DNA of 6,833 nt from an uncultured beta proteobacterium (GCA_903958915.1 CAJBVC010000045.1:1-6833), one strand, 5' to 3'; positions 1 through 6,709 are shown, counted from the first letter of the stretch. The notes: a model not told the origin generated them from the letters alone. Numbers and translations: made by a program.

Positions 1-398
1 CCCGTGGCGGCGCGCAGCAACGCCCATTTGTCGGCCAACGTCCAGCCACGCGCCATGGCGATGCCGCCAAGCGCGTCCAGCGGTGCCGGCCAGCGGGGCA
101 GGCGCAGACCGTCGCCATCGGGGAATTGCAGGGTCAAGGGGACTCGCAGCAGGCATTCTGGTTCGTGCATGCCAACCTGCGCCATCAGTCGCAGCGTCTC
201 GGTATAGGCGCCAATCAGAATGTGTTGACCGTTGTCCAGCGTCACTGGCGTGCCGTCCGGCAATGTGTCGTTTACCGCCCTGGCGCGCCCCCCGACTGCG
301 TGAGCTGCTTCAAAAACCGTAGCATGGTGCCCGGCTGCCGTCACCGTGACCGCCGCCGCCAGCCCGGCCCAGCCGGCACCCACAATGGCGACTCTCAC
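1..398 (-). CDS. hpnE: Hydroxysqualene dehydroxylase HpnE, N-terminal part (cut by window edge)
   Basis: HpnE is an FAD-dependent amine-oxidase/phytoene-desaturase-like enzyme that reduces hydroxysqualene to squalene, the last step of the HpnCDE route to hopanoids. The 132 visible residues begin MRVAIVGAGWAGLAAA, a Rossmann dinucleotide-binding motif (GAGWAG at 7-12) with the acidic residue ending the second strand at E30. GGRAR follows at 36-40 and DNGQHI at 55-60; both are typical of this family. The GTG start at 398 is chosen because it sits directly before the FAD motif, has GGAG (complement of 408-411) 9 nt upstream, and the nearby ATG codons are out of frame. It lies 46 bp after the hpnD stop on the same strand, consistent with one operon. 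The C-terminal two thirds of the protein are outside the window, so whether the gene is intact cannot be judged. Confidence 0.9.
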   Translation of the reverse strand, partial: MRVAIVGAGWAGLAAAVTVTAAGHHATVFEAAHAVGGRARAVNDTLPDGTPVTLDNGQHILIGAYTETLRLMAQVGMHEPECLLRVPLTLQFPDGDGLRLPRWPAPLDALGGIAMARGWTLADKWALLRAAT

Positions 399-444
399 GC
401 CCGATATCTCCGCATCGCAGCCGATGCAATGGCAAGCGTGGGGG

Positions 445-1284
445 TCATATCTTCCCCAGCGCCTGCACCTTCCAAGCCAGCCACATTTTGCGCAATGGGG
501 TGAGGCGAATGCGCTGGTGCAGCACCTGGAACTGGCTGGCTTCGATTTCCCGCAGCAGCGTGCGGTAGATGCTGGCCATCATCAGGCCTGGCTTTTGGGC
601 GCGCCGGTCAACTTCAGGCAGCAGGGCGAGTGCCTGGTCGTAGAGTGTGTGGGCGCGTTGTGCCTGAAACTGCATGAGCGCGGTAAATCGGTCGGAGTAG
701 GTGCGTTTCAATATTTCGTGCGCCTTGACGTCGAACTGCTGCAACTCGTTGACCGGCAAGTAGATCCGACCGCGCAGCGCGTCTTCGCCCACATCGCGGA
801 TGATGTTGGTGAGTTGCAGTGCCTGGCCCAGCGTGTGCGCATAGGGCGTGGTCTGGCTCTGGGTTTGTCCGAAAATCCGGGCGGCGACTTCGCCCACGAC
901 ACCGGCCACCAGATGGCAATAACGCTGCAAGGCCTGGTAGTCGAGGTAGCGAGTTTGGTCCAGGTCCATCTGGCAGCCGTCAATGACGGCCTGCAAGTGC
1001 CCCTGCTCTATGCCGAAGGTGACGGCGCATGGCATGAGTGCCAGCATCACCGGGTGGCTGGGCTGACCGGCATAGGCCTTGGCGACTTCCGACTTCCACC
1101 AGGCCAGCTTGGTGTGTGCTACTGCCATGTCGGTAGAGTCGTCCACCACATCGTCCACCTCACGGCAAAAAGCGTAAAACGCCGTGATTGCGGCACGTCG
1201 GGGTGCCGGGAGAAACAGGAACGCGTAATAAAAGCTGCTGCCCGAGGCGACGGCTTTTTGCTGGACGTATTGCGCAGGAGTCAT
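445..1284 (-). CDS. hpnD: Presqualene diphosphate synthase HpnD
   Basis: HpnD is a squalene/phytoene synthase-family enzyme that condenses two farnesyl diphosphates head-to-head to presqualene diphosphate. The 279-residue product has the usual family length. The first Asp-rich Mg2+/diphosphate-binding motif is FCREVDDVVDD (Asp at 44, 45, 48, 49). The second is NIIRDVGED (Asp164, Asp168), followed by RGRIYLP. That second motif is the classic form found in synthases using two prenyl diphosphates and helps tell HpnD from HpnC. The ATG at 1284 (MTPAQYVQQK) is chosen because the same frame continues upstream only through sequence overlapping hpnC, which has no family resemblance. No clear Shine-Dalgarno is seen. 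The start is 10 bp past the hpnC stop, so translational coupling is plausible. It could be confused with a phytoene or diapophytoene synthase, but the hpnC-hpnD-hpnE order makes HpnD the strong reading. Confidence 0.93.
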   Translation of the reverse strand: MTPAQYVQQKAVASGSSFYYAFLFLPAPRRAAITAFYAFCREVDDVVDDSTDMAVAHTKLAWWKSEVAKAYAGQPSHPVMLALMPCAVTFGIEQGHLQAVIDGCQMDLDQTRYLDYQALQRYCHLVAGVVGEVAARIFGQTQSQTTPYAHTLGQALQLTNIIRDVGEDALRGRIYLPVNELQQFDVKAHEILKRTYSDRFTALMQFQAQRAHTLYDQALALLPEVDRRAQKPGLMMASIYRTLLREIEASQFQVLHQRIRLTPLRKMWLAWKVQALGKI

Positions 1285-1294
1285 GTTGGCATTG

Positions 1295-2167
1295 TTACAT
1301 CCACAGCGCTCGCCACAGGATGACTGGGAAGTCCCACCAGCGCAGCCGTGGGCGCGTTTGCAAGGTGGCGAAGTGCAGAGCCTCCATTTTGTCCAGAATG
1401 CGCAGACCACCCTGCACGACAAATCGAAGCTCCCAGCCGATGCGACCGGGCAGTTGGTGCACCAATTGCATGCCATTTTCCATCTCCGCCCTTGCTGAGC
1501 TTGCGCAAGACGCTATCAGAAGCGTAGCAGATGGGGTTTGGTTGCGTGCCAGTACATCGCTTTGATCCACGCCATATTGTTGGCAGCCGTCCAGCGGCAG
1601 GTAAAAGCGCCCGCGCGGGATGTCCACGCTCAGGTCTTGCCAGAAATTGATCAGTTGGAGCGCCGTGCAGATGGCGTCACTTTGCTGCAGTGCCAGCGGC
1701 TGCGTGACGCCGTACAGATGCAGCAGCAGACGACCGACCGGATTGGCAGAGCGTCTGCAGTAATCGCCCAGTTCCTCCTGGTTGGCATAGTGGGCTCCAT
1801 TTGCGGTCTTTTCGACATCCTGCACGAATGCGTCGACCAAGTCGTGCAGCAAGTGGCAGGGCAGGGCGTATTGCTGCACGGCAAATTGCAGCGCAGCAAA
1901 GACCTGCGGCCAGCGCGGCCCGGGCCGCGCGGGAGGGTTCAGGCAAATGGCATCGAGGTCGGCCCGGTAGGCCGCCAGGTCGGTCAGACGCTGCTGCGGT
2001 GTGGCGACGCCTTCGTCGGCCAGGTCGTCGGCGGTACGCGCGAAATGGTAAATCGCAGTGATGGCACCGCGCAGGCGTGGCGGGCACAACCAGGACGCCA
2101 CTGGAAAGTTTTCGTAGTGGGTGATGGGCGTTGCGGTGGTCGTCAGCGGCGCAGCGGAGCGGGTCAT
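1295..2167 (-). CDS. hpnC: Hydroxysqualene synthase HpnC
   Basis: HpnC converts presqualene diphosphate to hydroxysqualene, the middle step of the HpnCDE squalene route. It is a paralogue of HpnD in the squalene/phytoene synthase family. The 290-residue reading has HYENFPVASWLCPP at 17-30, a hallmark of HpnC, then ARTADDLADEG with Asp47, 48 and 51 as the first Asp-rich motif. The second motif is degenerate, NFWQDLSVD (Asp178, Asp182) before IPRGRFYLP, which is the HpnC form rather than the HpnD form. PGRIGWELRFVVQGGLRIL (240-258) is also characteristic. I chose the ATG at 2167 by family length. An in-frame ATG at 2257 would add 30 residues and has a much better ribosome binding site (AGGTGA, 7-nt spacing), so the true start is uncertain. 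The next gene, hpnD, starts 10 bp after the stop. It is presumably the first gene of the operon within the divergent region. Confidence 0.9.
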   Translation of the reverse strand: MTRSAAPLTTTATPITHYENFPVASWLCPPRLRGAITAIYHFARTADDLADEGVATPQQRLTDLAAYRADLDAICLNPPARPGPRWPQVFAALQFAVQQYALPCHLLHDLVDAFVQDVEKTANGAHYANQEELGDYCRRSANPVGRLLLHLYGVTQPLALQQSDAICTALQLINFWQDLSVDIPRGRFYLPLDGCQQYGVDQSDVLARNQTPSATLLIASCASSARAEMENGMQLVHQLPGRIGWELRFVVQGGLRILDKMEALHFATLQTRPRLRWWDFPVILWRALWM

Positions 2168-2246
2168 GGGGGCGATTCTGCACGTTCCGGGCGCGACACT
2201 TCGCCGTTCGCTGTCAGTTAGGCCTTGTGGTTGTCGGCCGTGTGCC

Positions 2247-2275
2247 TTGACAGCCATTTGCAATTCACCTAAATT
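2247..2275 (+). promoter_or_regulatory. Sigma-70-type promoter for the RND efflux operon
   Basis: A perfect -35 box TTGACA (2247-2252) is followed by a 17-bp spacer and the -10 box TAAATT (2270-2275, four of six consensus positions). The predicted transcription start is near 2282-2283, giving a 5' leader of about 21 nt before the adaptor ATG at 2304. It lies inside the N-terminal extension of hpnC if that gene starts at 2257. Spacing and position make it the best promoter candidate in the window, but this is a consensus match only. Confidence 0.65.
2265..2270 (-). promoter_or_regulatory. Shine-Dalgarno for an alternative hpnC start at 2257
   Basis: On the minus strand AGGTGA lies 7 nt before an in-frame ATG at 2257, an almost ideal ribosome binding site. 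The ATG at 2167 has no comparable site (upstream bases are AATCGCCCCC). Using 2257 would give a 320-residue HpnC with a 30-residue N-terminal extension (MAVKAHGRQPQG...). That extension resembles no part of the family I know, and its third codon positions look less GC-rich than those of the gene body. The site also overlaps the first base of the -10 box of the divergent efflux promoter. Confidence 0.5.
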
Positions 2276-2295
2276 ACTAACCAACTAGTCATTAA
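2274..2295. promoter_or_regulatory. Imperfect palindrome over the efflux transcription start (possible operator)
   Basis: This 22-bp stretch begins TTACTAAC and ends GTCATTAA; 7 of its 11 symmetric positions pair. It includes the palindrome ACTAGT (2284-2289) off-centre. It overlaps the end of the -10 box and the predicted +1 of the efflux promoter, where a TetR- or MarR-type repressor often binds. The symmetry is imperfect and the region is AT-rich, so chance is a real possibility. No regulator gene is nearby to support a specific binder. Confidence 0.25.
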
Positions 2296-2303
2296 TATTC
2301 AAT

Positions 2304-3485
2304 ATGCGTCCCACAACCCTCTTGAAACGCTCATTTTTACTCGCGTCGATGGCAGCTCTGGCAGCGTGCTCCAAGCCGGCGCCGCCGCTCGAGCCTGTGC
2401 GGTCTGTCAAGCTCATTACGGTAGGGGAGCAGCCCTTGCAGTTGGGTACCGAATTTGCTGGCGAGGTGCGGGCACGGGTGGAAGCACGGATGGGGTTTAG
2501 GGTGGGTGGCAAGATCACGCGCCGCCAGGCCGAGTTGGGCCAGCGGGTGAAGGCCGGCGATGTGCTGGCGCAGCTGGATCCGCAGGATTACCAGTTGGCC
2601 ACCAGTGCCGCCAAGGCCCAGGTAGCTGCCGCGCAAACCAACCGCGACCTGGCAGCTGCGGATTACAGGCGTTTCAAGGACTTGCGCGAACAAAATTTCA
2701 TCAGCGGTGCTGAACTCGAACGCAGGGACGCCGCTCTGAAGGCCGCGCAAGCCCAGTTGGAGCAAGCGCAGGCCCAACTGGCAGGCCAGGGCAATCAGGC
2801 CGGTTACACCACGCTGGTGGCAGACGCCGCCGGAGTCGTGACTGCGGTGGATGCCGAGCCCGGACAGGTGGTGGCTGCGGGTACCCCGGTCGTGCGGATC
2901 GCGCTGGATGGGCCGCGCGATGCGTTGTTTTCCGTACCCGAAGACCGCGTCACACGGATCAAGCCCGGTTCAGCGGTGGAGGTGCGGCCATGGGGCGCAA
3001 GCAGTGCCATCAAGGGACTGGTGCGCGAAGTGGCTGCCAGTGCCGACCCGGTGACGCGCACGTTCACGGTGAAGGTGACGCTCGATGCCAAGGAGTCACC
3101 AGCTTTGGGAACCACCGTGACCGTAACGCCAAACGCGCTGGAGCGCAGCGTGGTGCAGGCCATCAAATTGCCCACCAGTGCCTTGCGCCAAGATGGCAAG
3201 TCGGCGGCGGTGTGGGTGCTTGACACCGCCAGCATGACGGTGCGCCTGCAACCGGTGGTGATTGCCACTGCCGATGGCAATGACGTGGTGATTGCCAGCG
3301 GCTTGCAGCCGGGAATGCAGGTGGTGGTGGCGGGTGTGCATGTGCTGTCGCCCGGACAGAAGGTCTCAATCTACAAGCCAAAAGAGGCTGTAGCGCCCGC
3401 CAATGGTGCGCAGGGAGCTACCAAAAATATAGCAAGTTCGGCTCCCGCCGCCGCGGCCAGCGCTGCCGCTGGCAGCAGCAAGTGA
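2304..3485 (+). CDS. RND efflux periplasmic adaptor subunit (membrane fusion lipoprotein)
   Basis: This is the periplasmic adaptor (AcrA/MexA/TriA family, HlyD-like) that links an RND pump to an outer-membrane channel. The 393-residue protein starts with a lipoprotein signal peptide, basic then hydrophobic, ending in the lipobox LAAC with the lipidated Cys at 22. Next come a first beta/lipoyl half (about 45-90, VGGKITRRQAELGQRVKAGDVLAQLD), an alpha-helical hairpin (about 95-165, rich in Ala, Gln and Glu) and the second lipoyl half (about 166-210, ADAAGVVTAVDAEPGQVVAAGTPVV). Beta-barrel and membrane-proximal domains run to about 350. The last 30 residues or so are an Ala/Ser/Gly-rich tail that follows a palindromic DNA element. 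No Shine-Dalgarno precedes the ATG at 2304, but the start is supported by the signal peptide. The pump gene follows after 7 bp. The substrate cannot be told from the sequence. Confidence 0.93.
   Translation: MRPTTLLKRSFLLASMAALAACSKPAPPLEPVRSVKLITVGEQPLQLGTEFAGEVRARVEARMGFRVGGKITRRQAELGQRVKAGDVLAQLDPQDYQLATSAAKAQVAAAQTNRDLAAADYRRFKDLREQNFISGAELERRDAALKAAQAQLEQAQAQLAGQGNQAGYTTLVADAAGVVTAVDAEPGQVVAAGTPVVRIALDGPRDALFSVPEDRVTRIKPGSAVEVRPWGASSAIKGLVREVAASADPVTRTFTVKVTLDAKESPALGTTVTVTPNALERSVVQAIKLPTSALRQDGKSAAVWVLDTASMTVRLQPVVIATADGNDVVIASGLQPGMQVVVAGVHVLSPGQKVSIYKPKEAVAPANGAQGATKNIASSAPAAAASAAAGSSK
3413..3446. repeat. Nested palindromic element inside the adaptor gene's 3' end
   Basis: GGGAGC (3413-3418) pairs with GCTCCC (3441-3446). 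Nested within is GCTA (3417-3420) with TAGC (3430-3433) around an A-rich loop. The inner core GCTACCAAAAATATAGC contrasts in composition with the GC-rich Ala-coding DNA around it. It is translated in frame as part of GATKNIASSAP. Short dispersed palindromes with a GCTA...TAGC core are, as I recall, common between and at the ends of genes in Comamonadaceae; assigning this copy to such a family is an inference. A second copy was not seen in the window. Confidence 0.4.
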
Positions 3486-3492
3486 GGCCGGC

Positions 3493-6400
3493 ATGAGCGA
3501 CCAACACCTGCACCCTGAAAAAGGGTTCAACCTCTCGCGCTGGGCGGTCGAGCATGCGCCCTTGACCCGGTTTTTGATGATCGTGCTGATGGTGCTGGGC
3601 GCTTCGGCCTACTTTCAGCTGGGACAGGACGAGGACCCCCCATTCACCTTTCGGCTGATGGTGGTGCGGTCGTTTTGGCCGGGCGCAACCTCGCAACAAA
3701 TGGCCGAGCAGGTGGCCGACAGGATTGAACGCACCTTGCAGGAGGTGCCGCATGCGGACAAGATACGCAGCTACTCCAAACCGGGCGAAACCACCATCAT
3801 TTTCCAGCTGAAGGACTCGACCCGGGCCGTTGATGTCGCCAACACCTGGTACACCGTGCGCAAAAAAATTGGCGATATCCGCCAGACCCTGCCTGCCGGC
3901 GTGCAAGGCCCGTTCTTCAACGACGAATTTGGTGATGTGTTTGGGGTGATTTACGCCCTGGAAGCACATGGGTTTTCGGAAACTGAAGTCAAGTCATTTG
4001 CCGATGAAGTGCGCCAGAAATTGTTGCGTGTCACTGACGTCAACAAGGTTGAGCTGTTTGGTGTTCAGGATGAAAAACTGTTCATCGAGATTTCGCAAAG
4101 GCGGCTTTCCCAATTGGGTCTGGACATGAACCAGGTGCTGGCCCAACTGGCACAACAAAATGCGGTGGAGGGTGCCGGCACCTTGCAAACCCCACTGGAT
4201 GTGATCCAGGTGCGCGTTGGAGGCCAGTTTCAGGCGGTCGAGGAACTGGCAGCCATGCCAATCCGTGGCGCGTCGGGCAACCAGTTGCGCCTGGGCGACA
4301 TTGCCCAGATCAAGCGCGGATATGTCGATCCGCCTCAGACGAAAGTACGGCATCAGGGCGCGCAGGTCATTGCATTGGGCGTGTCCATGAACAAGGGTGG
4401 TGACATCATCGGGCTGGGCGAGGCGCTGAAAGTGGCGACTGAAAAGATTGAAGCCACGTTGCCAGCGGGCGTGCGTTTGGTCAAGGTGCAGGACCAGCCC
4501 AATGAAGTGGCCAAGTCGGTGGGTGAATTTGTGGCGGTGCTGGTCGAGGCGGTGGGCATTGTGCTGGCGGTCAGTTTCATCAGTCTGGGGCTGCACAAGC
4601 GCCCCTCAAGCACCCACTGGTACAACCGGTATTACGTCGACATGCGTCCCGGTTTGGTGGTCGGCATCACCATTCCACTGGTGCTGGCGGTCACCTTCCT
4701 GGGCATGGGGTATTGGGGCATCGGCCTGCACAAGATTTCGTTGGGGTCACTGATCATTGCACTCGGGCTGCTGGTGGACGACGCCATTATCGCGGTGGAG
4801 ATGATGGTGCGCAAAATGGAAGAGGGCTACGACAAGGTGCGGGCGGCGAGCTTCGCCTACGAGATCACCGCCATGCCAATGCTTACCGGCACCCTGATCA
4901 CTGCGGTGGGTTTCCTGCCCATCGGCATTGCCAAATCGGCCACTGGCGAGTACACCTTCGCGATTTTTGGTGTGACGGTGCTGGCTCTGGTGCTGAGCTG
5001 GCTGGTGTCGGTGTTCTTCGTACCCTACCTGGGTACTGTCATTCTCAAGGTCAAACCACACAGCGAAGCCGATGGGCCGCATGAATTGTTCAATACGCCG
5101 TTTTACAACCTGTTTCGCAAGGCAGTGAACTGGTGTGTGCAGCACCGGTGGATCACGATTGGCATCACCCTGCTCACATTTGCACTGGGGATCGTCGGGA
5201 TGGGGCGGGTGCAGCAGCAGTTTTTCCCGGACTCTGCGCGCACGGAGGTGCTGCTTGATGTCTGGTACCCCGAGGGAACGTCATTTTCCGCCAATGAGTT
5301 GGTCACCAAGCGCATCGAAGCGCGCTTGCTGCAAGAGGCTGATATCGAATCGGTGAGCGTCTGGATTGGCTCGGGCGTTCCGCGCTTCTATTTGCCGCTG
5401 GACAACATCTTTACCCAGAGCAACGTATCGCAATTCATTCTGGTACCCAAGAGCCTGAAGCAGCGCGAGCCTTTGCGTATCAGGCTTCCGGAGTTGATGG
5501 CGCACGAATTTCCGGAAGTGCGCACGCGTATCAAGATTTTGCCCAATGGCCCGCCGGTGGCCTATCCGGTGCAGTTTCGCGTGGTGGGCGGCGAACCGCT
5601 GACGCTGCGTGAGCGGGCCGACGAGGTCAAGGCCGTGATGCGCGCCAGCAGCAACACGCGTGGCGTGAACGACAACTGGAACGAAGCCGTCAAGGTTATG
5701 CGCCTGGAAGTGGACCAGGCCAAGGCACGTGCCTTGGGCGTGACCAGCCAATCCATCGCACAGGCGTCCAAGACCATGCTGTCAGGCACGCCGGTGGGGC
5801 AATACCGCGAGGGCGACAAGCTCATCGATATCGTGCTGCGCCAGCCGCCCGACGAGCGCAATGCGATCACCGACATCGGCAACGCCTACCTGCCCACCGC
5901 GAGTGGCAAATCGATTCCGCTGACGCAGATTGCCAAGCCCACCTTTGCGTGGGAGCCTGGTGTCATGTGGCGCGAAAACCGCGACTACGCCATCACCGTG
6001 CAGAGCGACATCGTCGAGGGCTTGCAGGGAGCCACTGTGACCGCAGAGCTATTGCCGCGCCTGCGCGCTTTGGAGGCGCAGTGGAAAAAAGCGGGTTTGA
6101 CCAGTTATCGGATTGAAGTGGCCGGTGCGGTGGAGGAGAGCAGCCGGGGACAGGCCGCCATCTTTGCCGGTGTTCCGATCATGCTTTTCATTACATTCAC
6201 GTTGTTGATGTTGCAGTTGCACAGCTTTTCGCGCGCTTTGCTGGTGTTTCTCACTGGTTTTCTGGGCATTGCCGGCGTCACCGCGGCCCTATTGGCCTCG
6301 GGGCGGCCGTTCGGGTTCGTTGCCATGCTGGGAGTCATCGCGCTTATGGGAATGATCCAGCGCAATTCGGTCATTCTGATTGATCAAATCGAGCAGGACC

Positions 6401-6648
6401 GCGACGCGGGCGTCCCCGTGTGGGAGGCTATTGTGGAGTCGGCCGTGCGGCGATTGCGGCCGATCGTGCTAACTGCTGCGGCGGCCGTGCTGGCGATGGT
6501 GCCCTTGTCACGCTCGACTTTTTGGGGGCCGATGGCGGTGTCTATCATGGGCGGCTTGATCGTGGCCACGGTATTGACCCTGCTAGCGCTACCGGCCATG
6601 TACGCTGCCTGGTTCAAGGTAAAACGGACCGCCGGCACTGCAGGTTAA
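3493..6648 (+). CDS. RND multidrug efflux pump, inner-membrane transporter (TriC-like)
   Basis: This is the proton-driven inner-membrane pump of a tripartite efflux system (HAE/AcrB superfamily). Its 1051 residues match the usual 1,000-1,060, and it has the expected 12 membrane segments in two homologous halves, with large periplasmic domains at about 45-340 and 572-885. TM1 is about 26-42. GLLVDDAIIAVE in TM4 carries the proton-relay pair Asp429/Asp430 (Asp407/408 of AcrB). RLRPIVLT gives Arg987 and Thr994 (AcrB Arg971 and Thr978). The AcrB Lys940 position appears to be Arg957 (MIQRNSVIL). The EDPPFTFRLMVVRSFWPGAT block (47-66) is typical of the TriC-like branch. A polar insertion (about 368-386) enlarges the TM2-TM3 loop. 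AGTGAGG overlaps the adaptor stop, 5 nt before the ATG, so the genes are probably translationally coupled. The substrate is unknown; biocides, solvents or dyes are typical of the family. Confidence 0.94.
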   Translation: MSDQHLHPEKGFNLSRWAVEHAPLTRFLMIVLMVLGASAYFQLGQDEDPPFTFRLMVVRSFWPGATSQQMAEQVADRIERTLQEVPHADKIRSYSKPGETTIIFQLKDSTRAVDVANTWYTVRKKIGDIRQTLPAGVQGPFFNDEFGDVFGVIYALEAHGFSETEVKSFADEVRQKLLRVTDVNKVELFGVQDEKLFIEISQRRLSQLGLDMNQVLAQLAQQNAVEGAGTLQTPLDVIQVRVGGQFQAVEELAAMPIRGASGNQLRLGDIAQIKRGYVDPPQTKVRHQGAQVIALGVSMNKGGDIIGLGEALKVATEKIEATLPAGVRLVKVQDQPNEVAKSVGEFVAVLVEAVGIVLAVSFISLGLHKRPSSTHWYNRYYVDMRPGLVVGITIPLVLAVTFLGMGYWGIGLHKISLGSLIIALGLLVDDAIIAVEMMVRKMEEGYDKVRAASFAYEITAMPMLTGTLITAVGFLPIGIAKSATGEYTFAIFGVTVLALVLSWLVSVFFVPYLGTVILKVKPHSEADGPHELFNTPFYNLFRKAVNWCVQHRWITIGITLLTFALGIVGMGRVQQQFFPDSARTEVLLDVWYPEGTSFSANELVTKRIEARLLQEADIESVSVWIGSGVPRFYLPLDNIFTQSNVSQFILVPKSLKQREPLRIRLPELMAHEFPEVRTRIKILPNGPPVAYPVQFRVVGGEPLTLRERADEVKAVMRASSNTRGVNDNWNEAVKVMRLEVDQAKARALGVTSQSIAQASKTMLSGTPVGQYREGDKLIDIVLRQPPDERNAITDIGNAYLPTASGKSIPLTQIAKPTFAWEPGVMWRENRDYAITVQSDIVEGLQGATVTAELLPRLRALEAQWKKAGLTSYRIEVAGAVEESSRGQAAIFAGVPIMLFITFTLLMLQLHSFSRALLVFLTGFLGIAGVTAALLASGRPFGFVAMLGVIALMGMIQRNSVILIDQIEQDRDAGVPVWEAIVESAVRRLRPIVLTAAAAVLAMVPLSRSTFWGPMAVSIMGGLIVATVLTLLALPAMYAAWFKVKRTAGTAG

Positions 6649-6680
6649 AATACGCAGTTGACCTATTTCAACGGGTGTCT

Positions 6681-6709
6681 GGCTGAAGGCAAACTGGTTT
6701 GCTTCAGCC
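6681..6709. terminator. Strong hairpin after the efflux operon, without a T-tract
   Basis: GGCTGAAG (6681-6688) pairs with CTTCAGCC (6702-6709), and CAAA (6690-6693) with TTTG (6698-6701). This makes a 12-bp stem with one bulged G (6689) and a CTGG loop. It lies 32 bp after the pump stop codon and 20 bp before the tRNA gene. No T-run follows on either strand, so it is not a textbook intrinsic terminator. It may stabilise the 3' end of the efflux mRNA, act with Rho, or form part of a precursor leader for the tRNA. Confidence 0.45.

Larger units (their letters stand above)
2168..2303. other. Divergent intergenic control region between hpnC and the efflux operon
   Basis: This 136-bp stretch (46 bp if hpnC starts at 2257) separates two divergent operons and must hold the control signals for the efflux side, and probably for hpnC. 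The half next to the adaptor gene is AT-rich compared with the flanking genes. It holds the plus-strand promoter at 2247-2275 and an imperfect palindrome at 2274-2295. For the minus strand I find only a weak promoter candidate: TTGAAT (complement of 2297-2302) and AGTAAT (complement of 2273-2278), 18 bp apart, each matching the consensus at four of six positions. If that promoter is real, transcription would start very close to 2257, favouring the shorter hpnC. No regulator gene is adjacent. Confidence 0.6.

Noticed and set aside
346..1323. A 325-codon open frame on the plus strand
   Set aside because: It lies antisense to hpnD, whose catalytic motifs are clear. The plus-strand product resembles no family and has the look of reversed-codon shadow sequence.
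1500..1560. Possible compensated frameshift in hpnC, because the segment around TLLIASCASSAR is unlike the usual sequence and another frame gives HLLRF
   Set aside because: The alternative frame has two stop codons at once. The annotated frame keeps the spacing between the TP motif and ARAEMENG expected from the family, so a divergent but intact segment is simpler.
1538..2221. A 227-codon open frame on the plus strand
   Set aside because: It is antisense to hpnC and has no recognisable domain, so it is a shadow of that gene.
2257..2284. A still longer hpnC starting at a TTG at 2284
   Set aside because: The TTG has no ribosome binding site, and the strong AGGTGA lies downstream of it, serving the ATG at 2257 instead.
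3418..4596. Two long minus-strand open frames under the adaptor tail and pump gene
   Set aside because: Both are antisense to the well-supported pump, are rich in His, Gln and Arg as shadow frames are, and have no family features.
6658..6687. TTGACC as the -35 box of a tRNA-Leu promoter
   Set aside because: At 16-18 bp downstream the sequence is GC-rich hairpin stem with no -10-like hexamer.
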